NCBI RefSeq assembly: GCF_014899185.1
Contig: NZ_CP045201.1
Location: forward strand, 542,501 to 606,500
Source of the DNA: Pseudooceanicola spongiae
GTDB lineage: Bacteria; Pseudomonadota; Alphaproteobacteria; Rhodobacterales; Rhodobacteraceae
Direction of reading: 5' to 3'
DNA: 64,000 nt
Position 1 is the stretch's first letter, and every line of letters begins with the position of its first letter. Of the stretch, positions 1-9,165 are shown in pieces. The notes under the pieces were generated by a model. It did not search any database. It was not told where the DNA came from and saw only the letters and a list, made by a program, of their open reading frames with translations. The position numbers and the translations under genes are program-made.

Positions 1-47
1 TCGCACCGTTCAGTTACCGTTCGGATACCGACGCAATACCGACAGTC
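1..47. repeat. 11-bp phased GTCGGTA repeats, copy 1
   Basis: Read on the minus strand, this stretch holds four successive CGGTA-type units at 11-bp steps (GTCGGTATTGC, GTCGGTATCCG, AACGGTAACTG, AACGGTGCGA). It lies beyond the 3' end of ftsB, where the promoter of the next minus-strand gene (expected pdhA) would be. A second copy at 20286-20330 ends with the same 15 bases, and a third is at 50607-50651. No known site was recognised. Confidence 0.6.
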
Positions 48-119
48 AAATCAGGCAAAATCAGCCCCTTGCCGGGATGGGTTCCCACCCGGCCGGCACA
101 GTCTCAGGCCATGCCGATC

Positions 120-419
120 TCAGCGCAGAACGAATTCGTCGCCTCGCACCAGACCCAGCACATCGCGGGCCTGCTGGTCCAGCAGATCGAGGTCGAGGAA
201 GCTGTCCGACAGCCGCCGCGTGCGATTTTCCATCACCGAGATTTCGCCCTTCAGCGCCTCAAGTTGTTGTTCCAGACGGGTATTGTCGGCCTGCACGACG
301 GCACGTTTGAACAGCCCATATTCCCCCTGCACAGCGGCAAAGGTGAAATACATCCCCAACATGAGGACGGCGGCGAAATAGAAAAACAGCCCAAATGGCG
401 GGCGATTGTCACTGATCAT
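120..419 (-). CDS. ftsB: Septum formation initiator family protein (FtsB/DivIC-like)
   Basis: A 99-residue protein with the FtsB layout: a short cytoplasmic N-terminus, one membrane segment (about residues 10-27, FGLFFYFAAVLMLGMYFTFA) and a following coiled coil (about 38-70) rich in Glu, Leu and Gln. FtsB-type proteins join FtsL and FtsQ in the divisome and help activate septal peptidoglycan synthesis. The ATG at 419 was chosen because it begins at MISDNRP just before the membrane segment; the upstream in-frame extension is low complexity and runs through a terminator. The gene follows the aldolase gene on the same strand, an order known from Rhodobacterales where pdhA comes next; pdhA would lie left of the window. 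The family call is firm, the symbol is by analogy. Confidence 0.8.
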   Translation of the reverse strand: MISDNRPPFGLFFYFAAVLMLGMYFTFAAVQGEYGLFKRAVVQADNTRLEQQLEALKGEISVMENRTRRLSDSFLDLDLLDQQARDVLGLVRGDEFVLR

Positions 420-524
420 GGTTGCCTCACACCCCTTCAAGGGGGTTATCGCCTCTGACGGGCGGTATCCGGCCAACATGCCACATGCGATTCGCCAAGG
501 GAATCCCATTTTTGACGGACAGCA

Positions 525-550
525 AAAAGGGGCGCAAAAGCGCCCCTTTT
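525..550 (-). terminator. Rho-independent terminator of the aldolase gene
   Basis: An 11-bp perfect stem (AAAAGGGGCGC / GCGCCCCTTTT) with a 4-base loop, followed on the minus strand by a T run. It lies 22 bases beyond the aldolase stop and separates it from ftsB. Confidence 0.85.
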
Positions 551-571
551 CAGTGCCATAGAGCAACAGTC

Positions 572-1495
572 TCAGCCAGCGACAGAGGCCTGGTAGATGC
601 CATCGATTGTCTCGGCCAGGGTCGCGTCGAACTCGGCTTCGGGCTGCTGGGCCGACAGGCCCTCGGTCAGAGCGCGCGAAAAGCTCGCGATCATGCCGGT
701 CTGTTTCGACAGGCGTGCATTGGCATCCAGACGCTCATAGCCACCCGACAGCGCGACCACTTTCATGACCGCAGGGTGATCGACCAGTGCTTTGTATTGA
801 TTGACCTTTTCCGGGATCGACAGCTTCAGCATGACCTCGACGCCCGTCGGAAGGGCGTCCAGATGCGCCAGAATTTCGTCGCGCAGAAGGTCTTCCGCTT
901 CGGCTTTATCGGCGATTGTGATGGTGACTTCCGGCTCAAGAATCGGCATCAGGCCATGGCTCAGGATCTGCATACCGACCTCGAACTGCTGGTCGACAAT
1001 CGCCTTGATCCCGACCGGGTTCGCCTCATCGACAACACTGCGCATCTTGGTGCCGAAGATGCCCTTCTTGACGGCCCGCTCGCAGAGCGCATCCAGATCC
1101 GGCATCGCCTTCATCAGCTTGACGCCATCAGCTTCGTCTTTCAAGCCCTTGTCTACCTTCAGAAAAGGCACAACCTTGGTCTCTTTCCAGAGGTATTCTG
1201 CGGTCGGCACACCGTCGATATCGCCGTCCATCGTGCGCTCGAACAGGATCGCGCCGATGACTTTTTCCCCGTTGAAAGCCGGGCTCTTGATGATCCGCGC
1301 GCGCATCTGGTGCACCAGCGAAAACATCTCTGCCTCCGAGGAATAGGCATCCTCTTCAATGCCATAGAGCTTCAGCGCTTTCGGGGTCGAGCCGCCGCTC
1401 TGATCCAGGGCCGCGATGAAACCGTCGCCGCTGCGAATCTGTTCTGCCATGGCTGCGTCGGCGCGTACCAATTCGGCCTGAGTCGTTTCCGTCAT
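572..1495 (-). CDS. Fructose-bisphosphate aldolase, class I
   Basis: A 307-residue protein matching class I (Schiff base) fructose-1,6-bisphosphate aldolases of the bacterial type found in Rhodobacter relatives. Seen in the sequence: the N-terminal [13 protein letters not shown] segment, FERTMDG, PILEPEV and the VMLKLSIPE segment, whose lysine (about residue 224) is the likely Schiff base residue; this is family knowledge, not tested here. It cleaves fructose-1,6-bisphosphate to dihydroxyacetone phosphate and glyceraldehyde-3-phosphate in glycolysis, or runs in reverse. The ATG at 1495 is preferred over an in-frame TTG six bases upstream because it has an AGGCG-type ribosome site about 10 bases upstream. 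It lies downstream of pgk on the same strand, and a GGTTGCGCTAAC operator-like site lies 97 bases before the start. A strong terminator follows the stop. Confidence 0.93.
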   Translation of the reverse strand: MTETTQAELVRADAAMAEQIRSGDGFIAALDQSGGSTPKALKLYGIEEDAYSSEAEMFSLVHQMRARIIKSPAFNGEKVIGAILFERTMDGDIDGVPTAEYLWKETKVVPFLKVDKGLKDEADGVKLMKAMPDLDALCERAVKKGIFGTKMRSVVDEANPVGIKAIVDQQFEVGMQILSHGLMPILEPEVTITIADKAEAEDLLRDEILAHLDALPTGVEVMLKLSIPEKVNQYKALVDHPAVMKVVALSGGYERLDANARLSKQTGMIASFSRALTEGLSAQQPEAEFDATLAETIDGIYQASVAG

Positions 1496-1591
1496 TTGCA
1501 ATCGCCTGAAAATAATTGGGTTGGTGCAGGCCGCGGCGCCTCCGCGACCTTTGCCCCATGTTTAAGGGGTTGCGCCATTTCATGCAATTCA

Positions 1592-1603
1592 GGTTGCGCT
1601 AAC
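1592..1603. promoter_or_regulatory. GTTAGCGCTAAC-like operator before the aldolase gene
   Basis: GGTTGCGCTAAC matches the perfect palindrome found before the first gap gene at 10 of 12 positions. It lies in the 138-base gap between pgk and the aldolase gene. Similar sites before both gap genes and transketolase suggest a shared LacI-type regulator. Weak when taken alone. Confidence 0.45.
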
Positions 1604-1633
1604 GGAGGGGAGATCCCCTCCGAAGTGCGCTAA

Positions 1634-2803
1634 TCACCCGCCCAGAGCTGCGACGCCGGGCAGGGTCTTGCCCTCCATCCACTCAAGGAAAGCGCCCCCC
1701 GCGGTCGAGATATAGGTGAAGCTCTCGGCCGCGCCACTGGCGTTCAGCGCCGCCACGGTATCGCCGCCCCCGGCGACCGAGACAAGCTTGCCGGCCTTGG
1801 TCAGCTCGGCGGCTTTCAGGGCTGCTGCATCGGTCGCCGCATTGAACGGCTCGATCTCGAAGGCACCCAAAGGACCGTTCCAGATCAAGGTCTTGGAGGT
1901 CTCGAAGGCCTCGCTGAGGCGCGCCACACTCTCGGGGCCTGCGTCCAGAATCATCGCATCCGAAGGGCACTGTGTGGCAGGCACGGTCTCGTTCTCGGCA
2001 TTGGCCTTGAACTCGCGTGCGACGACGACATCGGCGGGCAGGATGATCTCGCAGCCGACATCCAGCGCCTTCAACTGGATCTGTTTCGCGATCTCGGTCA
2101 TGTCGTGTTCCGCCAGCGATTTGCCGACGTCGATGCCCTGAGCGGCCAGAAACGTATTGGCCATGCCGCCGCCGATCACCAGCCGGTCGACCTTGCTCAC
2201 GAGGTTGCCCAGCAGCTCCAGCTTGCTCGACACCTTGGCGCCGCCGACGACCGCGATGACCGGACGCACCGGATCGCCAAGCGCGGTTTCCAGCGCCTCC
2301 AGCTCGGCCTGCATCAGGCGGCCTGCACAGCACGGCAGCTCACGCGCCAGCGCCTCGGTTGAGGCATGGGCGCGGTGCGCGGCAGAGAAGGCATCGTTGC
2401 AATAGATGTCACCCAGCTTGGCCAACTGCTTGGCAAACTCGGTATCGTTCTTTTCCTCACCGGGCCAAAAGCGAATGTTTTCCAGCAGGATAACATCTTC
2501 ATCAAGACCAGCGGCGGCCTCCAGATCCTCGGCAAAGGCGACTTTCTGGCCGAGGGCCTCTTCCAGCGCGGGCAGCACTACCTGCAGGCTCATCTCCGGC
2601 ACGACCTTGCCCTTGGGGCGGCCGAAATGCGCCAGCATCAGCACCTTGCCGCCCTGCTCGAGGATGTATTTCACGCTCGGCACGATTCGCTCGATCCGGG
2701 TGGCGTCGGTGACTTTGCCATCCTCGACAGGCACGTTGATATCCACGCGGGTCAGCACCCGTTTGCCGTCAAGCTCCATGTCGTCCAGCGTTTTCCAGCC
2801 CAT
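1634..2803 (-). CDS. pgk: Phosphoglycerate kinase
   Basis: A 389-residue cytosolic enzyme that transfers the acyl phosphate of 1,3-bisphosphoglycerate to ADP. The N-terminal substrate domain carries [24 protein letters not shown] and [15 protein letters not shown]; the C-terminal nucleotide domain carries [21 protein letters not shown] and the GGGDTVAAL loop. The length fits the family (about 390-400). The ATG at 2803 has a clear AAGGAG ribosome site 8 bases upstream; the longer reading frame runs into the divergent promoter region and looks non-coding. The aldolase gene follows on the same strand, and the cyclophilin gene at 2930 is divergent. No gap gene is adjacent; two occur at 43.7-45.9 kb. 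Confidence 0.97.
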   Translation of the reverse strand: MGWKTLDDMELDGKRVLTRVDINVPVEDGKVTDATRIERIVPSVKYILEQGGKVLMLAHFGRPKGKVVPEMSLQVVLPALEEALGQKVAFAEDLEAAAGLDEDVILLENIRFWPGEEKNDTEFAKQLAKLGDIYCNDAFSAAHRAHASTEALARELPCCAGRLMQAELEALETALGDPVRPVIAVVGGAKVSSKLELLGNLVSKVDRLVIGGGMANTFLAAQGIDVGKSLAEHDMTEIAKQIQLKALDVGCEIILPADVVVAREFKANAENETVPATQCPSDAMILDAGPESVARLSEAFETSKTLIWNGPLGAFEIEPFNAATDAAALKAAELTKAGKLVSVAGGGDTVAALNASGAAESFTYISTAGGAFLEWMEGKTLPGVAALGG

Positions 2804-2929
2804 GCGTCCCACTCCTTGTGTAAGTTGGGCCAAGTTCTGGCGGCTTCGCGCTCTCCGGTCAACACGGGTTACTTGGCAATTGCGCCTCATAACCGTATTG
2901 CTGGCGCAAACATGAGTAAGGAGAGACTA

Positions 2930-3436
2930 ATGGCCGATATCAAGGATCCCGAAAACACCATCCTGATGGAGCTCAAAGGCGGCACTGTCGTCATCGAGCT
3001 GCTGGCGGACGTCGCCCCCAAGCACGCCGAGCGGATGAAGGAACTGGCGCGCGCCGGCTCTTATGATGGCGTGGTCTTCCACCGCGTGATCGACGGCTTC
3101 ATGGCGCAGACCGGCGATGTGGCACACGGCAACTCGACCGGCGATTTCAATCTGCGCATGGCCGGCACCGGCAGCTCGGATCTGCCCGATCTGCCCGCCG
3201 AATTCTCCAAACTGCCGCATGAGCGCGGCACTTTGGGCGCGGCCCGCAGCCAGAACCCGAACTCGGCAAACTCGCAGTTCTTCATCAACTTCAAGGACAA
3301 CAGCTTCCTGAACGGCCAGTACACCGTTTATGGCCGCGTCATTGACGGGATGGAGCACGTCGACGCCATCACCCGTGGCGAGCCGCCTGCGCAGCCCGAC
3401 GTGATGATCTCGGTCAAGGTGGCCTCGGATGCGTAA
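2930..3436 (+). CDS. Cytosolic peptidyl-prolyl cis-trans isomerase, cyclophilin type
   Basis: A 168-residue cyclophilin without a signal peptide, so probably cytosolic (PpiB-like). Cyclophilin hallmarks are visible: VVFHRVIDGFMAQTGD (catalytic Arg in FHRV), the GTLGAAR strand with Gln/Asn-rich NPNSANSQFFI, and a C-terminal GQYTVYGRVIDGMEHVD. It isomerises X-Pro peptide bonds during folding. The start at 2930 has an AAGGAGA ribosome site; the long upstream extension is in the pgk promoter region. Its stop overlaps the next cyclophilin gene by 8 bases, so the two are probably translated together. The pair looks like a duplication, one copy of which has gained an export signal. Confidence 0.93.
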   Translation: MADIKDPENTILMELKGGTVVIELLADVAPKHAERMKELARAGSYDGVVFHRVIDGFMAQTGDVAHGNSTGDFNLRMAGTGSSDLPDLPAEFSKLPHERGTLGAARSQNPNSANSQFFINFKDNSFLNGQYTVYGRVIDGMEHVDAITRGEPPAQPDVMISVKVASDA

Positions 3437-3989
3437 GCTCACGATTGCTCTGGCGACGGCAGGCTTTGCCGCGCTGGCGGGGCAGGCGGGCGCCACCGGT
3501 CTGGATATCCAGGTCGAAGGTGCCGCCAATGGCACCGTCCACGTCGAGCTGTTTGACGACGTTGCCCCCAAGCATGTCGCCCAGATCACCGCTCTGGCGG
3601 AAAAAGGTGCCTATGACGGCGTCGTTTTCCACCGTGTGATTGATGGCTTCATGGCGCAGACCGGCGACGTTCAGTACGGCAAGGTCGGCGGCGACATGAG
3701 CATGGCTGGCCGTGGCGGCAGCGATCTGCCTGATATCAAGGCAGAGTTTTCCGACAAGCCGTTCAAGCGCGGCACGGTCGGTATGGCCCGCTCGCAAAGC
3801 CCGGATTCGGCGAATTCGCAGTTCTTCATCATGTTCGCGCCCGGCGATTTCCTGAACGGCCAGTATACGGTCGTCGGCGAAGTGACGGATGGCATGGATG
3901 TGGTGGATCGGATCAAGCGCGGCGAAGGTCAGAACGGTGCCGTTGTCGGCGCCCCTGACGTGATGTCGAAAGTCACCGTGACCGAGTGA
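3429..3989 (+). CDS. Periplasmic peptidyl-prolyl cis-trans isomerase, cyclophilin type
   Basis: A 186-residue cyclophilin starting with a signal peptide (positive RK, hydrophobic core LTIALATAGFAALAG, cleavage probably after an Ala around residue 19-22), so PpiA-like and periplasmic. The catalytic segment VVFHRVIDGFMAQTGD is identical to that of the upstream cytosolic copy, and NSQFFIMFAP and GQYTVVGEVTDGMDVVD are typical. It starts inside the last codons of the upstream gene (8-base overlap). A strong stem-loop terminator follows at 4011. The role would be folding of exported proteins. The family is certain; the exact export route is inferred. Confidence 0.93.
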   Translation: MRKLTIALATAGFAALAGQAGATGLDIQVEGAANGTVHVELFDDVAPKHVAQITALAEKGAYDGVVFHRVIDGFMAQTGDVQYGKVGGDMSMAGRGGSDLPDIKAEFSDKPFKRGTVGMARSQSPDSANSQFFIMFAPGDFLNGQYTVVGEVTDGMDVVDRIKRGEGQNGAVVGAPDVMSKVTVTE

Positions 3990-4010
3990 TCGGGTCTGGT
4001 TTGTATTGAG

Positions 4011-4040
4011 AAACGGGCGTGCCACTGGCGCGCCCGTTTT
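4011..4040 (+). terminator. Rho-independent terminator between convergent genes
   Basis: A 13-bp stem (AAACGGGCGTGCC paired with GGCGCGCCCGTTT, one G-T pair) with a 3-base ACT loop and a following T run. It lies between the periplasmic cyclophilin (plus) and the PEP mutase family gene (minus) and can serve both strands. Confidence 0.85.
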
Positions 4041-4051
4041 GCGTTTGCGGC

Positions 4052-4876
4052 TCAGCCCTTGGCCGTGCCCTCGATCAGCATCTGATCAATCTCGGCACCG
4101 GAAACGGATTTCTTGAGGCGCGAGAAACTGCCATCCTCGAAAACCTCGCTCATCGCGTCGATGATGACCCGGTGGGTGATGCGCGCCAGCGAAGAGCCGA
4201 GCGAAATCCGCGCCACACCGATGCGGGCGAAATCCTCAAGCGTATAGCTGGCAAGGGTGCCGACCGTCAGCGCATTGACCGGCAGAGTGGTGCTTTCGCA
4301 GATCTTCTGCAGGTCCTCAAAGCTGGCGGGCGCGGGGACGTAGAGGCAATCGGCGCCTGCGGCCTCGAACCCGGCAAGCCGGGCAAGGGCTTCGTCCAGA
4401 TCGTAATTTTCCAGCATGACGCCATCGGCGCGGGCCACCAGCACGAAATCGCGGGGCAGGGCACGCGCGGTGGCGGCGGCGGCACGGATACGCTCGATCG
4501 CGAGGTCGCGGTCATAGGAGGTCTTGGCGCCACCGATGGTGTCCTCGATGGAAATCCCGGCCAGACCGGCCTCGAACGCCAGCTTCACCGTTTCGGCCAC
4601 CATGTCGGGATCGTCGCCATAGCCATTCTCGAAGTCGCCAGAGACGGGCAAATCTGTCGCCGCGACAAGGCTTTGCGCGTGGGCGAGCGCCTCGTCCCGC
4701 GACACCTGACCGTCGGGCTTGCCGATGGTGAAGCCGAAGGCCGCAGAGGAGGTGCCGATGGCACTGGCCCCCATCGCCGCCAGCATGCGAGCCGATCCGA
4801 CATCCCAGGCATTGGCGAGGACAAAGGGGGTGCCGGGCTGGTGCAGGGCGCGAAACGCCGGGCCGGGGTCATGCAT
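4052..4876 (-). CDS. Isocitrate lyase/phosphoenolpyruvate mutase family protein
   Basis: A 274-residue TIM-barrel enzyme of the ICL/PEPM superfamily. Seen: NAWDVGSARML near residue 23, GTSSAAFGFTIGKPDG, SGDFENGYGDDPD (the metal-binding acidic stretch), GISIEDTIGG and LVARADG. The usual catalytic KKCGH loop of true isocitrate lyases is not visible, so isocitrate lyase itself is unlikely. Members of this group include oxaloacetate hydrolases, methylisocitrate lyase-like and phosphonate enzymes; the substrate here is not known. The ATG at 4876 has a GAGGAGG ribosome site. It is a single gene between a terminator and cysS, and nothing nearby hints at phosphonate metabolism. Confidence 0.8.
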   Translation of the reverse strand: MHDPGPAFRALHQPGTPFVLANAWDVGSARMLAAMGASAIGTSSAAFGFTIGKPDGQVSRDEALAHAQSLVAATDLPVSGDFENGYGDDPDMVAETVKLAFEAGLAGISIEDTIGGAKTSYDRDLAIERIRAAAATARALPRDFVLVARADGVMLENYDLDEALARLAGFEAAGADCLYVPAPASFEDLQKICESTTLPVNALTVGTLASYTLEDFARIGVARISLGSSLARITHRVIIDAMSEVFEDGSFSRLKKSVSGAEIDQMLIEGTAKG

Positions 4877-5218
4877 GTGCTGCCTCCTCTTTCACAGATC
4901 TTTGCGGTGTTGCGGGAACGGTCCTGCAATACTCCGGTCAGCGCAAGGATTTTCCGGCCTGCAGCCCAAGGGCGGCAGGCGGTGGCTGACAAGATGATCA
5001 GGAACCCGAGGCGAGCCGGATGCAATGAACACTTGGCAAACCTGTGTCTGCGCTTTATCCACGGTGCCATGAACCGGAAAAGCTGCACCCTTATTTGCTG
5101 CATTATTCCCTGCTGAGATAATCTCGCGGGCGGCTTCTTCGTTTCCAACTTCCAACGATCCTGCTAAGCCGCCTGCGCACCTGCTTGCCCCATGAGGCAT
5201 GCCCGAGAGGAACGTGAG
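4877..5218. other. Intergenic region between the PEP mutase family gene and cysS
   Basis: 342 bases between divergent genes. It must hold the promoters of both, but I could not pick convincing -35/-10 pairs. No RNA gene or repeat was recognised. An in-frame extension of the minus gene through this region lacks family similarity and was not accepted. Confidence 0.4.
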
Positions 5219-6586
5219 ATGGTCGAGATCAAGCTGCACAATTCGCGCACCCGCAAGAAGGACATTTTCACGCCGATCGATGCGGATGACGTGCGGATGT
5301 ATGTCTGTGGCCCGACCGTGTATGACCGCGCCCACCTCGGCAATGCCCGACCCGTGGTGGTGTTCGATGTGCTCTATCGCATGCTGCGCCATGTCTATGG
5401 TGCGGATCACGTCAAATATGTGCGCAATTTCACCGACGTGGACGACAAGATCAACGCCCGCGCCACCCGCGATGGACGTTCGATCCGCGAGATCACGGAT
5501 GAGACGATCGGTTGGTATCATTCGGATATGGAAGCCCTCGGCACGCTGCGCCCCGACCTGGAGCCGCGCGCAACCGAGTTCATCCCGCAGATGGTGGCGA
5601 TGATCGAACGGCTGATCGCGAAGGGTCATGCCTATGAAGCCGAGGGGCATGTGCTGTTCTCCGTCGGCTCCTACGCCAACTACGGAGCGCTCTCGGGACG
5701 CACGGTTGAGGACATGATCGCCGGTGCGCGGGTCGAAGTCGCGCCCTACAAGCGCGATCCGATGGATTTCGTGCTCTGGAAGCCGTCGTCCGACGATCTG
5801 CCCGGCTGGGACAGCCCTTGGGGCCGCGGGCGTCCGGGCTGGCATATCGAGTGCTCGGCCATGAGCTATGAGCTGCTGGGCGAGAGTTTCGACATTCACG
5901 GCGGCGGCATCGATCTGCAGTTTCCCCACCACGAGAACGAGATCGCGCAGAGCTGCTGCGCCCATCCCGAGGGGGGATTTGCCAACGTCTGGCTGCACAA
6001 CGAGATGCTGCAGGTCGAGGGCAAGAAGATGTCCAAATCCTTAGGCAATTTCTTCACCGTGCGCGATCTGCTGGATCAGGGCGTGCCGGGCGAGGTGATC
6101 CGGATGGTGTTCCTCGGCACGCATTACGGCAAGCCAATGGACTGGACCGAGAAGAAGCGGGCCGAGGCCGAGGCGACGCTGCGGAAGTGGCGGGAAATGG
6201 TTGGTGGTGTGGCTTACCTGCCTGAAGCGGAGCGTGTCTCCGAAGCTCTGGCTGATGATCTGAACACCTCGGAAGCTATTGCGCGGCTGCACAGTTTGTA
6301 CAATCAGGGGGACGCGCAGGCACTGCTCGCCTCTGCTCGGTTGATGGGCTTGCTCCGTGACGAATTGGGGCAGTGGGCTGAGGCGGCGGACGTGGACTTG
6401 TCAGGTTTCGAGGCCGCGCTCGAGACAGCGCGGGCCGAGGCGATGCAGAGCAAGGATTTCTCGCGGGTGGATGCGTTGAAGGCCGGGCTGATCGCGGCCG
6501 GTGTCGAGGTCCGCATGTCCAAAGCGGGGGTTGAGCTGCTGGCGGGGCCACAGTTCGATGCCGCCAAGCTGGAGGGGCTGGTGTGA
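5219..6586 (+). CDS. cysS: Cysteinyl-tRNA synthetase
   Basis: A 455-residue class I aminoacyl-tRNA synthetase that charges tRNA-Cys. The HIGH motif is present as HLGN (residues 39-42, in [18 protein letters not shown]) and the KMSKS motif as KKMSKSLGN near residue 270. Zinc ligands are visible as Cys30, the Cys of HIECSAM and the HHENE segment. The C-terminus holds the helical anticodon-stem region. The start at 5219 (MVEIKLHNS) has a GAGAGGA ribosome site 7 bases upstream; an earlier in-frame ATG at 5192 lacks one. It is a single-copy housekeeping gene, followed by a repeat-like palindrome and the citramalate synthase gene. Confidence 0.97.
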   Translation: MVEIKLHNSRTRKKDIFTPIDADDVRMYVCGPTVYDRAHLGNARPVVVFDVLYRMLRHVYGADHVKYVRNFTDVDDKINARATRDGRSIREITDETIGWYHSDMEALGTLRPDLEPRATEFIPQMVAMIERLIAKGHAYEAEGHVLFSVGSYANYGALSGRTVEDMIAGARVEVAPYKRDPMDFVLWKPSSDDLPGWDSPWGRGRPGWHIECSAMSYELLGESFDIHGGGIDLQFPHHENEIAQSCCAHPEGGFANVWLHNEMLQVEGKKMSKSLGNFFTVRDLLDQGVPGEVIRMVFLGTHYGKPMDWTEKKRAEAEATLRKWREMVGGVAYLPEAERVSEALADDLNTSEAIARLHSLYNQGDAQALLASARLMGLLRDELGQWAEAADVDLSGFEAALETARAEAMQSKDFSRVDALKAGLIAAGVEVRMSKAGVELLAGPQFDAAKLEGLV

Positions 6587-6605
6587 TGCGGGCTGAGACC
6601 GGGGA

Positions 6606-6670
6606 GAGGGGGCTGTCTGCCCCCTCTTGCGCGGGGCGCGCAATTCACCCCCGAGAATATTTCGACCAGG
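6606..6670. repeat. Short intergenic palindromic repeat (Rhodobacterales-type), copy 1
   Basis: A perfect 8-bp palindrome (GAGGGGGC / GCCCCCTC, loop TGTCT) followed by GCGCGGGGCGCGC and CCCCCGAGAATATT. A related element with the same order of parts (GGGGGC-TCT-GCCCCC, then CCCCCGGAGTATT) is at 20371-20433. I recall such elements as dispersed in Rhodobacteraceae genomes. It may also act as a terminator for cysS. Confidence 0.55.
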
Positions 6671-6698
6671 GAAACATGACGGTTTGGGGAGAGCTGTG

Positions 6699-8318
6699 AT
6701 GGAGCGACTCTATTTGTACGACACCACGTTGCGCGACGGGCAGCAGACTCAGGGGGTGCAGTTTTCGACGGCCGAAAAAGTGCGGATCGCCGAGATGCTG
6801 GATGGTCTTGGGGTCGATTATATCGAGGGTGGCTGGCCGGGGGCGAACCCGACGGACAGTGCGTTCTTCGAGGCGGCGCCGGCAACCCGTGCGACGATGG
6901 CGGCCTTTGGCATGACCAAGCGTGCCGGGGTATCGGCGGAGAACGACGATGTGTTGGCGGCGGTGGTCAATGCGGGGACAGAGGCAGTCTGTCTGGTGGG
7001 CAAGGCCCATGATTTTCATGTGACGACGGCTCTGGGCATCACGCTGGAGGAGAACCTCGAGAATATCTCACGCTCCGTCGCGCATCTGGTGTCGCTGGGG
7101 CGCGAGGCGCTGTTTGATGCCGAGCATTTCTTTGATGGCTGGAAGGCAAACCGCGAGTATGCTCTGGCCTCTGTCAGGGCTGCCTATGCGGCGGGGGCGC
7201 GCTGGATCGTGCTTTGCGATACCAATGGCGGCACCCTGCCGGTGCAGATCGGCGAGATCGTGGGCGAGGTGATTGCGGCGGGCATTCCCGGGGATCATCT
7301 GGGGATCCATACCCATAATGATACCGCCAATGCTGTCGCGGGCTCTCTGGCGGCGGTGGATGCCGGCGCGCGCCAGATTCAGGGGACGCTGAACGGCTTG
7401 GGCGAGCGGTGCGGCAATGCCAATCTGATCACGCTGATCCCGACGCTGCTGCTGAAGGAGCCTTACGCGCGCCTTTATGAGACTGGGATTGACCGGGCTG
7501 CCTTGCAGAGCCTCGTCAGTGTGTCGCGCAAGCTGGATGACATCCTGAACCGGGTGCCGGTGCGCCAGGCGCCCTTTGTCGGGGCCTCGGCCTTTGCGCA
7601 TAAGGCGGGGCTTCATGCCAGTGCGATCCTGAAGGATCCCTCGACCTATGAGCATATCGACCCGGGGGTCGTGGGCAATGAACGCGTCATTCCGATGTCG
7701 AACCAGGCCGGGCAGTCGAACCTGCGGCGCCGTCTGGCTGATGCCGGGGTGGCGGTGGAGAAGGGCAATCCGGCGCTGGCGGCGATTCTGAACGAGGTCA
7801 AGGCGCGTGAGGATCGCGGCTATACCTACGATTCCGCTCAGGCCAGTTTCGAGCTGCTGGCGCGGCGGGAACTGGGGCTGTTGCCGGCCTTTTTCGAGGT
7901 GGAGCGGTATCGCGTGACCATCGAGCGCCGGCGCAATCTGGCGGGGCAGATGGTCAGCCTGTCAGAGGCGGTCGTGGTTGTGAACGTCGAGGGCGAGAAG
8001 CGCCTGTCTGTCTCGGAGAGCCTGGACGAGACCGGCGCGGACCGCGGGCCGATAAACGCCTTGTCCAAGGCGCTTGCGAAGGACCTCGGCAAGTATCAGG
8101 AGATCATCGACGACATGCGTCTGGTCGACTTCAAGGTGCGCATCACGCAAGGTGGCACCGAGGCCGTGACCCGGGTCATCATCGACAGTGAGGATGACTC
8201 CGGCCATCAATGGTCGACCGTGGGCGTGTCGGCGAACATAGTTGATGCCTCGTTCGAGGCCCTGCTGGATGCGGTGATCTGGAAGCTGCTGCATGCATCG
8301 CTGAAGGTCCCTGCCTGA
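6699..8318 (+). CDS. cimA: (R)-citramalate synthase
   Basis: A 539-residue enzyme of the DRE-TIM metallolyase family, the length of citramalate synthases. It would condense pyruvate and acetyl-CoA to (R)-citramalate, a threonine-independent route to 2-oxobutyrate for isoleucine. Seen: LYDTTLRDGQQTQG at the N-terminus (catalytic Arg-Asp), YIEGGWPGANP, the metal site HTHNDTANAVA, NGLGERCGNANL, and a C-terminal LeuA-type regulatory domain (about residues 380-539) ending in SFEALLDAVIWKLLH. The start at 6699 (MERLYLYD) has a GGGGAGAG ribosome site, while the upstream in-frame part overlaps a palindrome. 2-isopropylmalate or homocitrate synthase are the alternatives; length and the GGQ-type N-terminus favour CimA. 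Confidence 0.88.
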   Translation: MERLYLYDTTLRDGQQTQGVQFSTAEKVRIAEMLDGLGVDYIEGGWPGANPTDSAFFEAAPATRATMAAFGMTKRAGVSAENDDVLAAVVNAGTEAVCLVGKAHDFHVTTALGITLEENLENISRSVAHLVSLGREALFDAEHFFDGWKANREYALASVRAAYAAGARWIVLCDTNGGTLPVQIGEIVGEVIAAGIPGDHLGIHTHNDTANAVAGSLAAVDAGARQIQGTLNGLGERCGNANLITLIPTLLLKEPYARLYETGIDRAALQSLVSVSRKLDDILNRVPVRQAPFVGASAFAHKAGLHASAILKDPSTYEHIDPGVVGNERVIPMSNQAGQSNLRRRLADAGVAVEKGNPALAAILNEVKAREDRGYTYDSAQASFELLARRELGLLPAFFEVERYRVTIERRRNLAGQMVSLSEAVVVVNVEGEKRLSVSESLDETGADRGPINALSKALAKDLGKYQEIIDDMRLVDFKVRITQGGTEAVTRVIIDSEDDSGHQWSTVGVSANIVDASFEALLDAVIWKLLHASLKVPA

Positions 8319-8356
8319 GGCACCCACGCGCATTGCGCCCCTAATCGGAGATTTCC

Positions 8357-9157
8357 TTGCCCAACTCTGCGCCTGTGTCTGACTGGACCGACGATCTGAC
8401 CGCCTGTGCCTCGCTTGTTGAACGCGGTGATCCGGGGCGGTTTCGCGCTGTGATGGCGGCGCCTTTGGCGGCCCGTCTGGCGTTGTTTCCGCTTTATGCC
8501 TTCAACATCGAGGTGGCGCGTGCGCCCTGGGTAACGCAGGAGCCGATGATTGCGGAAATGCGGCTGCAATGGTGGCGGGATGCGCTGGAGGAGATCGGCG
8601 CGGGCACGGGCATTCGTCGCCATGACGTCGTGACGCCGCTGTCGCTTCGGTTGTCGCCAGAGGGGGCCGCGCAGCTGGATGCGCTGGTCGATGCGCGCCG
8701 CTGGGATGTCTGGAAGGAGCCGTTCGAGGATGCGGCGCAGTTTGAAGACTATCTCGACGTGACCAGTGGCAATCTGTTGCGGGCCGGTGCGGTGATGTTG
8801 GGGGCGAGGTTGCCGGAGGCGGTGGCCGCGGATGCGGGCTATGCCATCGGGCTGGCCAACTGGTTGCGCGCGGTGCCGGAGCTGGAAGCCTCGGGGCGGT
8901 ATCCGCTGCCAGACGGGCGGCGCGAGACCGTGCAGACGCTCGCCACTGAAGGTTTGGTGCGGATTGCCAGGGCGCGTCAGGCGCGGGGCTCGGTCGATGC
9001 CGTCGCTGCGCCCTTGCTGTTCGGGGTGTCCGAGGCTCAGGCGCTGCTGAAGCAGGCAGCGCGTGAGCCCGGAGCGGTGGTCTCGGGCGCCCTTGCCGTG
9101 GCCCCGTTTCGCGAACGCATCGGGCTGGCAAAGGCGGCGCTGACCGGGCGCTGGTAG
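8357..9157 (+). CDS. Squalene/phytoene synthase family protein (NDUFAF6-like)
   Basis: A 266-residue protein of the squalene/phytoene synthase fold. The segment MIAEMRLQWWRDALEEI is the position of the first Asp-rich motif, but the DxxxD pattern of true prenyl synthases is not intact, and no second full motif is seen. This is the pattern of the NDUFAF6-type group, linked in mitochondria to complex I assembly. A catalytic role in carotenoid synthesis is therefore unlikely; no carotenoid genes are nearby. It starts with TTG at 8357 behind a GGAG ribosome site 6 bases upstream; no better ATG exists. It ends 9 bases before the convergent MFS gene. Confidence 0.78.
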   Translation: MPNSAPVSDWTDDLTACASLVERGDPGRFRAVMAAPLAARLALFPLYAFNIEVARAPWVTQEPMIAEMRLQWWRDALEEIGAGTGIRRHDVVTPLSLRLSPEGAAQLDALVDARRWDVWKEPFEDAAQFEDYLDVTSGNLLRAGAVMLGARLPEAVAADAGYAIGLANWLRAVPELEASGRYPLPDGRRETVQTLATEGLVRIARARQARGSVDAVAAPLLFGVSEAQALLKQAAREPGAVVSGALAVAPFRERIGLAKAALTGRW

Positions 9158-9165
9158 GCGCGCCC

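Noticed and set aside
4877-5148. In-frame N-terminal extension of a minus-strand frame upstream of the PEP mutase family gene
   Set aside because: Not in frame with that gene, has no ribosome site, and its composition differs from coding DNA around it.
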